Source: Siphonodentalium dalli (taxonomy: Eukaryota; Mollusca; Scaphopoda; Gadilida; Siphonodentaliidae). From it: a stretch of DNA of 64,000 nucleotides. Below are positions 25,188 through 35,459 of the stretch, one piece after another (the stretch's first letter is position 1; each line of letters opens with the position of its first letter). The notes under the pieces are model-generated. The model was not told where the DNA came from and searched no databases. It worked only from the letters and a program-made list of their open reading frames with translations. Position numbers and translations under genes: made by a program. The stretch lies in NCBI GenBank assembly GCA_032622095.1, contig CP136068.1:136781989-136845988 (forward strand), read 5' to 3'.

Positions 25188-25760
25188 CATCAGTGACACG
25201 ACATCGAGATCAGTGACACGACATCGACATCAGTGACACGACATCGATATCAGTGACACGACATCGATATCAGTGACACGACATCGACATCAGTGACACG
25301 ACATCGATATCAGTGACACGACATCGATATCAGTGACACGACATTTACATCAGTGACACGACATCGACATTAGTGACACGACATCACTTCAGTGACACGA
25401 CATCGATATAAGTAACACGGCATCGACATCAGTGACACGATATCGACATCAGTGACACGACATCGACATCAGTGACACGACATCGACATCAGTGACACGA
25501 CATCGACATCAGTGACACGACATCGACATCAGTGACACGACATCGGCATCAGTGACACGACATCGACATCAGTGACACGACATCGACATCAGTGACACGA
25601 CATCGGCATCAGTGACACGACATCGACATCAGTGACACGACATTGGCATCAATGACACGACATCGGCATCAGTGACACGACATCTATATCAGTGACACGA
25701 CATCGACATCAGTGATACGACATCGGCATCAGTGACACGATATCGGCGTCAGTGTCATCA
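25188..25760. repeat. 20-bp satellite, about 28 units
   Basis: Near-perfect 20-base units of the form CATCGACATCAGTGACACGA, with alternating CGATAT, CGACAT and CGGCAT variants; one unit near 25384 is a base short. Variants are clustered (GATAT early, GGCAT late), as expected from unequal exchange. A long minus-strand frame here is only the translated repeat. Confidence 0.95.
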
Positions 25761-25989
25761 CGACATTCGCCTGGGCGCATGGGGGTTTTATTTATAGAAT
25801 GGGAATATTTGGGAGGATTAAAAGTCGAACTGCGAACAAGAGACCGAGTCCGGTAAAAGGTGTAGTTGGGAATTTCAATTTCATTTATTGTCGTTAACAT
25901 CATGTCAATAATGTTCATTTTTGGTTTGTGATAAGCTATGCCAATTACAAATAAAAGAAATGAAAAAGATAATTTGTAAGTCTTATATT

Positions 25990-26180
25990 TCAACTTTTAT
26001 AGACATTTTTCGTTCTGCAGCCCACTTGGGGTTAAGGTCGGAGACGGCCGAGTCGGCCGCCGGTTCGTTAATTAGGCGCTGGTTATTGTTATTTTAACGG
26101 AATTCTGAGTTGGTCATTCGCGAAACCAATATATTTTATATTCTATAATTACAATCAGGGGTATATAATATATGATCTTG
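25990..26180 (+). repeat. dispersed repeat, forward copy (inverted partner at 30868-31048)
   Basis: Shares about 180 bases with the reverse complement of 30868-31048, including GAGTCGGCCGCCGGTTCGTT, AACGGAATTCTGAGTTGGTC and TATAATATATGATCTTG. A third, partial copy lies at 30470-30560. Confidence 0.85.
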
Positions 26181-26604
26181 AGCGCGTTACAATTTCTGAC
26201 ATTGGTTTTCTTGTAATTATATGGGTCATTATTATCCGAAGTCAGTAGCTACCTCTTGTAGTTAACATGGTTAAATGGGTTTAGCTCATTGTGAAGAATA
26301 ATGATAATTTACAGGCACGTTTCGGATGACATCCAGATGAGAGCTACCAGATTTGAACGATTTTCGATGAAAACATGGCTGCCGCGCGGTTGCCATCTTG
26401 GATTTTACCCTGATGTTCTGACAACAGTAATATAGTGTCCATGGTCTGATCGTGGGGGGGGGTGGTGTTGCTGCAATTTATGCAGTGACATTAAGTTAAC
26501 TTTATGGTCTTACATATATACTTCGTCATTACATAATGCTGTATTGCGTAAACCCCGAACTTCACATGGCTCTTCATGTTGATACACAATTAAAGGATGC
26601 CCCT

Positions 26605-26720
26605 GTGGCCGATGTGGTCAGATCGTGGACACCATGACCGCAGTTTGTGCTAGACGAGGTTGGCGCAGCTTCGGAACCCGACATGGGCGAAAATTTTCAA
26701 GATAGATCTGAGTTGAGAGA
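26605..26720 (+). repeat. tRNA-derived SINE (head region)
   Basis: TGTGGCCGATGTGGTCAGA resembles the internal A box of a serine/leucine-type tRNA, and GCAGCTTCGGAACCCGA about 55 bases later resembles the B box. It is followed by ATGGGCGAAAATTTTCAAG, a type of sequence often seen just after the B box in tRNA-derived SINEs. The 3' end is unclear and the body is short. It is unlikely to be a functional tRNA because the acceptor stem is not formed. Confidence 0.5.
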
Positions 26721-26812
26721 AGTCTGAATGTGCCATTCCGATCGATGTATTGCCATTTAGATATGAAATGGAGATTTGTTCACGCTCACAGAATCAAGCA
26801 CATTATAAAAAT

Positions 26813-26985
26813 GGTGACCTGGCTCGAGGGCAACATTGCGGATTGTCTCCCTGAGGAACCAATGTCTCCCGAGGCGGAGCCGAGTGATCCGGACATTGGT
26901 TTCAAGGGGAGACTATCCGCTGAGCCGAGGGAGATATTGGTTCCAAGGTGAGACTATCCGCAATGTTGCCCTCGAACCAGGTCAC
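26813..26985. mobile_element. ~170 bp hairpin MITE
   Basis: GGTGACCTGGCTCGAGGGC at the left end is mirrored by GCCCTCGAACCAGGTCAC at the right. Pairing continues inward through AACATTGCGGAT and GAACCAATNTCTC blocks. The centre repeats its own half-palindromes (GAGCCGAG). No coding potential. Confidence 0.75.
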
Positions 26986-27549
26986 TATTGTTTTTATTAT
27001 ACCTAATAACCATGTCTATAAGTTTCGAAATATCATCGGGTGAAACATCCGCGAATCGCTTCGATTTGACACCGGCATCCAGGATGTTTACTTTGAAGAA
27101 AGCGGAAGTCGTCTGAATCGTGACGATTTGGGGTTTCCGGTTTGAATGTCACGGTCAAAAACGTCATAAAATTTCGTTCGTGTGCTTCCGTGAATGTGTT
27201 CGGGCTCTTTCGCTCGGAGCAGTAAACATTGCAAAAAATAGTGACCGGCAATGTTTCATGGGCGGGAAACATTGCAAATTGTAAAATCACACCCTATGGG
27301 AAATTAACATAGGCTTTTAATATGAGGTATAATAATTGAATATGATATACTAACATGATAGCATAATGATAATATGAATGCGATATTAATAAACAAAATA
27401 TATGTTATATATATTATTTGGTTTTTTTTTTAGTTAATAACTTTATTTGCATATTAACGTTCAAACACATAAAATCATATATTGTCCCACACTTCATATG
27501 CATATTTCGTATTTTGACATGACAGATCAGCCGCAAGCAGATAATGGAC

Positions 27550-28059
27550 ACATCTGATTTATTCCTTTTGAAAGAATTCAAGAGATCTATATTTGATGAC
27601 TCTAAACTAGATGGCCATAAAAATTAACTCAGACCATATAGATTGTTTAAAAATGACTATGTCTTAGAGACTTACTTAACAAACACAACAACTTTAAAAG
27701 ATATAGGATTAGTTTTTACAAAACTCCGTATTAGTGATCACAAACTCGCTGTTGAAAAGGGTAGGCATCATCAGCCTATAATTATGGAGGGGAAGAGACT
27801 GTCACTTAAATGCAGGACCGGTTCTGACATAGAAAATGAGTATCATTTCATTATGGAATATCCACACTATTGCGAACTCAGACATGAACTTTTCCAAATT
27901 GTTAGTAGATATCACAGTAATTTTACAAGTATATCAAACGATCAGAAGTTTAATATTATAATAAAAAATGATAACCCTGAAATAAGCAGCAACGTGGTCC
28001 GGTGCGTCTTTGATAAGCGTTCAAGCATAATGAATATTGTGCTTGCCATCACACATTAA
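27550..28059 (+). pseudogene. LINE ORF2 C-terminal fragment
   Basis: The open part (27643-28059) reads LRISDHKLAVEKGRHHQP, then LKCRTGSDIENEYHF, the conserved tail region of a LINE reverse-transcriptase protein. The second LINE ends the same way at 44430-45011 (VKIRTPNHRLPIEKARWHK then CDTCKSDTIGDEYHF). In-frame similarity extends upstream to about 27550 across one stop near 27630. Endonuclease and polymerase domains are absent, so this is a 5'-truncated dead copy. It lies about 100 bases before the 28158-32501 transposon. Confidence 0.75.
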
Positions 28060-28167
28060 AATACATGCCATGTTCACATGTATACTGACAACGTATAAGA
28101 ATGTTCTGATATGGTGTGATTACTTGTCTAAAAAAATATTTTTTTTATTCTAAGAAGTACGGTGGCT

Positions 28168-28378
28168 GGGAACTAATTCGTGGCCACGAAGTAACTAATT
28201 CGTGGCCACGAAGTAACTAATTCGTGGCCAAGAAATAACTAATTCGTGGCCACGAAATAACTAATTCGTGGCCACGAAATACTAATTCGTGGCCACGAAA
28301 GACTAATTCGTGACCACGAAATAACTAATTCGTGGCCACGAAATAACTAATTCGTGGCCACGAAATAACTTATTGACC
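28168..28378. repeat. subterminal iterons, 9 units of ~22 bp (left)
   Basis: Units carry the perfect 14-base palindrome TTCGTGGCCACGAA, at 19-22 base spacing. Inverted, shorter sets occur at the other end of the same element (32345-32470). Repeated palindromes next to transposon ends often bind transposase; that role is inferred. Confidence 0.9.
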
Positions 28379-28479
28379 TTTGCATATATCCAGATACCTC
28401 TACGGCGACTGGTTACACTTGCACCAGGTGCAATGCGTACGATCGCAGAGAAGCTACTATAAACCCCTTATGGCGTGGG

Positions 28480-29240
28480 ACCCGGGCTCTGTGGGAATAT
28501 GAACGTCCCATATAAACTAGCCCAGAGAGAACGGGGAACACGGGTTAGGTGGCTCCAAGACAAACTGAATATTCATTAGTTTTTACCACACGGGGTCGAA
28601 TGGGAATGACATTTCTCTCGGCCTATTGGCCGATTTAAGTCAAATAAGGGGTTGTAGGGTGACCCCAAAACAAACTTATAAATATTCACCCCTTTCGACC
28701 ATACCCGATCCAAAATGGTCGCCGCTCAGAAGGGGTCAAATAGGGTAACCATTATTTCTCGGCCACTGACCGATATAGATCAAATAAAGGGTGGTGTATG
28801 GTGGCTCGCAAAGCAAGCTAAATGTTCACACCTTCAGCCCACCTCGAGCGAAAATGATAACTGATCAGAGGGGTCCATATATGGTACCCATGCAACCCCT
28901 CCCCCCCCCCCGCATTTTAGGTCGAATAAAGTGTGTTGTATAGGGTGACCCCTGAGACAAACTAAATATTCACCCGCTTTCACCCTCCGCGATCCAAAAT
29001 GGCCGCACCAGATGGGTTCAAATATGGAACCTATACATTTTCTCGGCCCCTTAACCGTTTGATGTGGTATAATGGGTGTTGTAGGGTGGTCCCCAAGATA
29101 TACGGAATGTCGTGAGTGCCCTATGTGAACCCCCCCCCCCTGGACGGCGGCAACTTTGGATCGGTTTGGTGAAAGGGGTGATTACTTCATTTGTTTTACG
29201 GGCCACACTACAACACCCTTTATCTCATATCCACTGGGGC
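28480..29240. repeat. degenerate ~140 bp tandem units inside the transposon
   Basis: Blocks of the type ATCCAAAATGGCCGCC, CTCGGCC..TGACCGA and GGTTGTAGGGTGACCCC recur about four or five times with similar order. The units are imperfect and partly shuffled. Confidence 0.65.
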
Positions 29241-30049
29241 TCAACGATTCCTCGAGGATCGGATCTAACAGATTTTTACTCCGGCCCCAATTTGATCGGC
29301 TCCGACCCCATTCCGACTTTTTAAATTTTCCAGAAGTTTATAACCCGAAAAAGAAGTAAAAAAAGGACAGAAAGGTGAGTTATAATGTGTATTCTTCAAT
29401 GTATCTTGGTTCAGGATATGATACACCGACACAATCAATGACAATGACCGAAACAAAGGTGTAAATGGTTGTTTGACTTCAAACTCGAGCGCGTGCTTTT
29501 TTTGTATGCATTTCCCAGTGATAATTTAACGTGCATCTCCCGACTTGTTATTAACCTTTGTATATGCCAAATCGCACAGAATGGGTTCTGAATGAATTTA
29601 GTGTTTATCACATATCAAAATAAGCCCATAATTTTAGTTATTGACCCAGTAATTACGATGTATAAGAAATATGACGAAAAATACTCCCGACTCATCGGTG
29701 ATTTGGTGGTTCGGATCGGGATCTAACAGGTTTCAAATACTCCGACCCTTACATGATAACCAGATACGTTCGCACTATGTTTACGACCCCAATGCCACAG
29801 TGCAGTATAATTATGACTATACGCAATAGCATGCGTGATCTTATATAACCTCTTGTCAAAATTATCAGGAAAATGTGTGCATATATAGGCCTACATACCA
29901 ATTGATGTCATGAACATAAATATAGAAGTCAATTTGGGGGGTTCAACAAAAGCAATGACCAATTTTAATTAACATTCTGCACAACACGCATATGTATTTA
30001 CTATAAATTGTTACATGTAAAGTGAATTATTTATACATTTATACTTTCA

Positions 30050-30336
30050 GAATATATACAGGCGTTACGGGGTCTCTAATAACTTTCGAGGATTCCTTGC
30101 TTTTGTTGGACTTGTCCGTGTCATTGGATGCGGCTGAACGTGAAGAAATTGAGACTGACATTTCTTCAAACCCGGTCCCGATTGCTGCCTCTACCCCAGT
30201 TACCAAACAAAGTGAAATTCACCAGTGTGAAATTTGTACCTATTCCACAAAATATAAGTCTAACTACACGCGCCATTTAAACATTTTGAACCATCCGAAT
30301 CAGCGTGTTTATCAGGAGATTCTGAAGCGTCCGTAA
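30050..30336 (+). pseudogene. C2H2 zinc-finger coding fragment, finger 1
   Basis: The frame reads an acidic/serine-rich stretch, then HQCEICTYSTKYKSN...RHLNILNH, a classical C-x2-C-x12-H-x5-H finger. A fair splice acceptor (TTTATACTTTCAG) ends at 30050, so this could be an exon start. The frame stops at 30334-30336, and the next finger follows within a few bases in another frame. That implies a frameshift and a broken gene. Zinc fingers of this kind bind DNA in host transcription factors and in some transposon proteins. The piece lies in the middle of the 28158-32501 transposon, either captured host sequence or remains of an element-encoded protein. Confidence 0.6.
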
Positions 30337-30440
30337 AGTTGTGCCACATGTGTTCCCACACATTCAATACAACCAACGACTTGCGTCTGCATGTTCAGAT
30401 GAAGCACGAGCCGGCAACCACACATAAGTACAAGAAAACC
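30337..30440 (+). pseudogene. C2H2 zinc-finger coding fragment, finger 2
   Basis: KLCHMCSHTF...DLRLHVQMKHE is a complete C-x2-C-x12-H-x4-H finger, one frame off from the preceding one at 30050-30336. After it, coding character is lost within about 30 bases; a weak donor-like GTACAAG follows at about 30428. No join to the next fingers at 31140 keeps frame with the splice sites I can see. Confidence 0.6.
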
Positions 30441-30867
30441 ATAAACAGACATTGTAACGCCCTAAAGATCATATTATTAGCCATAAATATAAATTATAAT
30501 ATAAAATATATTGGTTACATGAATTCACCGCCTCAGAATTCCGTTAAAACAACTAATCCTTCTAATTATTACAAACAACTACGGCTTATTACTGCAGGTT
30601 TCTTATTCACCAATCCAGAAAGCTTCTAACAGCGGATCAAAAATCGGAGGTATATTGTGTTCCCGCCAAGAGTGCATGGTCCAGCCATTGTCCAGCCATA
30701 CCTAAACATCGAAAGCAATTAACGCGGTCATAATTGTATATAAGACTATAAGACATCCAGCGGATACACACCCCACAAAAACCCGAAATGTGTTGTCCTG
30801 CGAGAAATCCCATCGCTATAGCCCAATTTTACACGGCCAGATTAGCTTTCCTACAATATCCATAAAC

Positions 30868-31048
30868 AAGATCATATATTATATACCCATGATTTTAATT
30901 ATAGAATATAAAATATATTGGTTTCGCGAATGACCAACTCAGAATTCCGTTAAAATAACAATAACAACCAGCACCTAATTAACGAACCGGCGGCCGACTC
31001 GGTCGTCTCCGACCACAACCATCAGTGGGCTGCAGTACGACTTTTAAA
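30868..31048 (-). repeat. dispersed repeat, inverted partner of 25990-26180
   Basis: Reverse complement of the 25990-26180 copy over most of its length. One copy is outside and one inside the 28158-32501 transposon, so this is an independent repeat family, not the element's own arm. A shorter relative lies at 30470-30560 on the same strand as this copy. Confidence 0.85.
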
Positions 31049-31139
31049 TAAACCGGAAAAAACAATTTTCTATTTATAAAAGTCCCATCGGCCCACGTGT
31101 TTCTAATATTTGGCCAACAGTAAACACGCGGGCGTGCTA

Positions 31140-31348
31140 ATAAGTGCAATCAATGCGGAATGGCGATGTACGGGAAGCAGGATTTGGACTCGCACCTAAA
31201 TACACACGCCGGTCTTAAACCATACGAATGTGACATCTGTCACAATAAAGTGTCGTCGAAGAAGGCCCCCAAGAAACACATGAAGAGTTGCGCGGGCCCG
31301 CGTCTCACATGTGAGTTATGCGAAGAGACATATGTATACACCGGTTAA
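31140..31348 (+). pseudogene. C2H2 zinc-finger coding fragment, fingers 3-5
   Basis: The frame reads KCNQCGMAMYGKQDLDSHLN (C2H2 finger), a HAGLKPYEC linker close to the classical TGEKPYxC linker, a C2HC-type finger (CDIC...HMKSC), then CELCEETYVYTG and a stop that cuts the fifth finger. The nearest upstream AG (about 31121) would place a TAA in the required frame, so the exon is not functional as it stands. The linker conservation shows descent from a real multi-finger protein. Confidence 0.6.
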
Positions 31349-32199
31349 AATTACTTCGGACATTTTCGTGTGGTTTATTTTACATTTTAAACTGACTATA
31401 TTATTAGGTAAATGCACTCTTATTTGGGCATGTCTACTACCCAACAGAAGATAGGCAAGTCTTTGTTAATCACCACCTATGATAGCATGAATGGCACGCA
31501 TATGTACAATGGTATCATTAGATATCCTCAGATTATGTGGTTAATAGGCAAGCAACAAAATGTCAGATCTTCCAAGTTATGAAAACACTATCTTAAAGAT
31601 AAATGTGATCAAAAACACAATTTATAGTGTCATGTATTATAGCGACCAGAAAATGGATTATTTTAAATGAAAACGGCAAGAATCTGACACCCATGCCCAA
31701 TGAGACATTTCAACAATTTCCAGATAAAGAATTGACTAATGTGTGTTAGAGTCGGAGCCGATCAATTTCTACCGATTGGGGTAGGAATATATCAAAATTA
31801 GGGTCGGAGCCGATGTTATACTTTTAAAATTAGTGTTTAAAACAAAAACTCACGACTAATTGAATTCATTTTTGTTTCAATATGCACTCGAACAGTAATA
31901 ACACGTTATGCATAGTATTTTATTACTATACATATGTATACCCATTCAACAATATGACTTGAACATCGGTGCTATGTTTTTCCCCATCGATTTTGACTGA
32001 TCTCAGCGTAATTAAGGCGCATAAATGGCATATATCTTTGCCATACGTCATATACAGGTTCTTCGGGTTACTACAATCGAATTTCACTAATTATATGTCA
32101 GGTCAATAGGCAATATAGTGCTCATACCTACCATTTTCATACAAAAGCCGCCATTTTGGCATTAAAATCTTGTTTGAGTCGGAATCGAAGTCCTGTTAG
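31349..32199. other. transposon interior, no recognised gene
   Basis: Contains GGGTCGGAGCCGATC-type motifs near 31750 and 31800 that mirror GATCGGCTCCGACCCC near 29296 in the left half. No coding sequence recognised. Confidence 0.5.
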
Positions 32200-32344
32200 A
32201 TCCGATTTTGAACCTGTTAGATCCGATCCTAGAGGAATCGTTGAGCCCCAGTGATATCGCCGTGGCTCATTCCAAGATGGTGGACAACTACAACCAGATC
32301 ACCTATATCCGCTTCCATTACAACAATGACTGACGATCGTATAT

Positions 32345-32470
32345 CACGATTAGTTATTTCGTGGCCACCAATTAGTTATTTCGTGGCCACGAATTAGTAT
32401 TTCGTGGCCGTAAAGGTATCTGGATATATGCAAAGGTCAATCAGTTATTTCGTAGCCACGAAATAAAAAA
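32345..32470. repeat. subterminal iterons (right), about 4 units
   Basis: ATTAGTTATTTCGTGGCCACGAA-type units in the opposite orientation to 28168-28378. They are interrupted by GTATCTGGATATATGCAAAG, the mirror of the left-end sequence after its array. Confidence 0.85.
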
Positions 32471-32507
32471 AACTTTCCCATGTCCTAAACCAGCCACCGT
32501 AAAGAAG

Positions 32508-33510
32508 AGATAGAAACATAATTAAAATGCATGCTGCAGGCTTAAGTCAAGCAATTGTGTTCACCATATCATAAATATCAATTCTTTGCATCAGATGCAT
32601 CCAGAAGCAAAAGAATCTCAGACAAATTTTTCAATTAAAGACATATTATGGACTTTTTCGGGTCCGTGAAATTGATAAGTTAATACTTATGCGATATGGC
32701 AACTTGGGTAATGTAGCATTCTACTAACGTCGCCGTAAATTTCAAAAATAAATTGACCATACCACTCCATATAAAACATCGCCTGAACTACGCTCAATTG
32801 TAAATATTTACATCTCGATTCGGGACGCAACTTTTGGCGATAAACTAACATAATTTATTTCGCCATCGAAAGTCATCGCATTTAATTAATATATATATAA
32901 GCATGACAGTGTGTGTTGTCAATTTGGATTAATATTCGTAAAAAATAACTACTTTGAGAAAGATTATTCTCAATTTCTATTTGATCACCCTACCATAGTG
33001 TTTCACATCACTTTAACACATACTGGGCGAATTTCGCACCTCCGCTTCCCTACGGTGTCACGTCCATCCCACCCACAGCCAACTCATTCGGCAGTAAATG
33101 GTATTATATCTACCATAGAGCGTAGGCTTTGGGTCCGTATACAACATATAACTTGACATGGGCCCGAGTTGGTCATGCTCGCCCAGCGCCGATCTCTACT
33201 CTTGGCGAGCCGGACCAGCCCGGCAAAGTGTTCTGTTATATAAATACGCACCTAATAATAACCACATATATGATATATATATAAATCAAGTTAACTAAAT
33301 GACTATAGATTAATACATCTTAGAAAGATCTTAAATGAACAGGGAAATTAATTCAATGTATTATGATTATATTATGCGTGATGATGCACACGTGACTGTA
33401 TATATTATTTGGATATATTTATTTGTAATTTGTCTTGAATGTCTTATATATAGATGTTAGACAATAAATGATGATGATTGATGGTACTGTGCTAGGCACA
33501 CCGTTGCACG
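32508..33510. other. no recognised gene
   Basis: AT-rich DNA. A GC-richer patch at 33030-33230 has no convincing open frame or repeat partner in the window. Confidence 0.45.
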
Positions 33511-33549
33511 TTAACCCTTTAAGTGCCAGGTCCGATTTTTGTATCAACC

Positions 33550-33621
33550 CATATACCCTGTGCCAATGCATTCTCTTATATATGCGAGTCGACCATAGGT
33601 CGCCTCGCATATATAAGAGAA
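33550..33621. repeat. hairpin repeat family, locus 1 (split)
   Basis: CCAATGCATTCTCTTATATA and GCGAGTCGACCATAGG open a palindrome whose second arm breaks off after TATATAAGAGA. The missing end, ATGCATTGGCCTAACA, resumes at 37138. Related loci are at 43549-43754, 48085-48160 and 54515-54690. Confidence 0.85.
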
Positions 33622-35459
33622 CTAGCAGGGTTACCCGGCGTTGCCCAGGTTAATGTATGCTGTGGATATTTGTTGGGAATAGAGAATGCTCTTGCTTAAA
33701 GTGTTATACGTTTTCTCATAAATTGTATATTCAAATAGCATCACAAAACATGATTATTACAGTCATGGAATATAAGTAGTGGCTCACCTTGTCAATTGTC
33801 ATTCTGTTTATCACGATTAATCTGTTCCACCAATAATGAAGTATTTATTTATTTACAACTGCGTATACATTAGACGTTATAATATGATACATGAACATCA
33901 TAAAAACATTAGTTCGATAAAAGATGATAATTGGATTTTACATATTGAGATGTATATATGTTTTTGGACGTTTCGTAGAATAGTAACAAAACTGTTGTCT
34001 AAAGCGGTATACGCTGATTACAACTCAACGGGCGTTAGCACGCTGTTGTATTATAAGCTATAATAATTCAATTAAAGGGTGTCACAATGACAGCCTATTG
34101 TGACGTAGTAGAGTGAGTGAGTTAATGAGATCAGTAAACTGAGTCACTTACTTTAGCAGCGTCTTCCAGACTGAACAGGTGTATTTCGCCAAATTTCCAG
34201 CACAGTTTTTGTGAAAACTGGGCATAACAATTAATATAAGATTGAATGTATTTAAGATGACATGTCAAAACGACGTCATATAACATTTTCGAAAATTAAG
34301 ATGTATAGCACTTGACATACAATGCTTCCAGAGCGTTTTGCCCAAAGGGTTTTATCTCTGGTTTAACGCAGGTGTTAACTGTTAAGTGTAGAATGTTGTT
34401 AGCCGGGAGCCACTGGGTTATTTTTGTGTATGTTATATGTAACACTGTATCAGAGTTTAGATTGTTTATAACATAATGTGTATGCCACATGGAAGCATGT
34501 CTTTTTGCTTAATTTATTAATTTGGTTTAGTCGATAAACTCTGAATCGTTCCACGGCTTCCGGTTTGTGTATGCCTTTACATATCTAAATACCAATAAAG
34601 ACGCACGCTATCTGCTATATGTGTTTTAGTTGTATCTAGTCTAGCGTAGACTCGGTAAATCTAGTGGGTTGGACTAAGATCTCGAGGACACCTGGCTATC
34701 ATATCTCCATGAAGAATCAGATGTTTCAAAGAAATTTCCAGGTGCTCCTCTGTTCATGGTGCTATATATTGGCTAAATATTCTTAGTTTAAACAAAATGT
34801 TGCTGCGCAAATATATCAACTACATGTGACAGGCACAGAGCGAGATTTTGAGTTGTTTATGACAGTCGGTGAGTCTGTTCTAAAACCCTTGTCAGATGTC
34901 AGTATTGGTAGGATCCTGAAAAGTCTTGTGCTACTAACTGCATTTTCTTGTATATCAGAAGAAACTATATTTGACTGCACACTGTGACCACTATTTTTGA
35001 ACAGGCCTTCCATATCTCTTGACAAATTGTAACTTTTTGTGGAAACTGTATTGAATGGAACAGACTAAATTTTGTTATTATATATATGCAATCCTCTGAC
35101 GGTTCGTGGTCTCTCAGTTTGTACGAATATATGTATCTCTTCAATAGAATGATAAATATACGTTAAATGATTCTTCTAGTTATCTCTTTTTGCTAGCTCA
35201 TTGTGTGAATGCCTTGATTGCCATTCCCATATAAATATGACTGTTAAGAAAATATAATTGTTCAAGTGACTTATGTGGGTCACCATACATGTATGTCGGG
35301 ATTGTGAAATGTGAACGCCCAACTACTTAAAATGATATGGCGATGGCCTGGTGACTGTATATAACTTATATGTGGATATCGGCGAATAGCAATTTTATCA
35401 ATGATAGTGCATATCCGCTCGCCATCCGTGACGCAAATGACACCAAATGTGATTGAATT

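Larger units (their letters stand above)
28158..32501. mobile_element. 4.34 kb DNA transposon with 12-bp termini and 6-bp target duplication
   Basis: TACGGTGGCTGG at 28158-28169 is perfectly mirrored by CCAGCCACCGTA at 32490-32501. The flanks are an identical AAGAAG at 28152-28157 and 32502-32507. Inside each end lie repeats of CTAATTCGTGGCCACGAAAT, nine on the left and about four on the right, then a mirrored segment containing GCATATATCCAGATACC. A further mirrored block (GGGGCTCAACGATTCCTC at about 29237, partner near 32240) lies deeper. The interior holds degenerate ~140 bp units and broken C2H2 zinc-finger pieces, but no recognisable transposase. A 6-bp duplication excludes TTAA and TA elements; IS3EU- or Dada-like families are possible (inference). 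Confidence 0.85.

Noticed and set aside
28168-28378. CRISPR-like array (short palindromic repeats)
   Set aside because: Eukaryotic setting, no unique spacers, repeats sit at a transposon end and are mirrored at the other.
30430-31140. Splicing of zinc-finger pieces into one intact gene
   Set aside because: Fingers 1 and 2 are in different frames without an intron between them, and the nearest acceptor before finger 3 would put a stop in frame.
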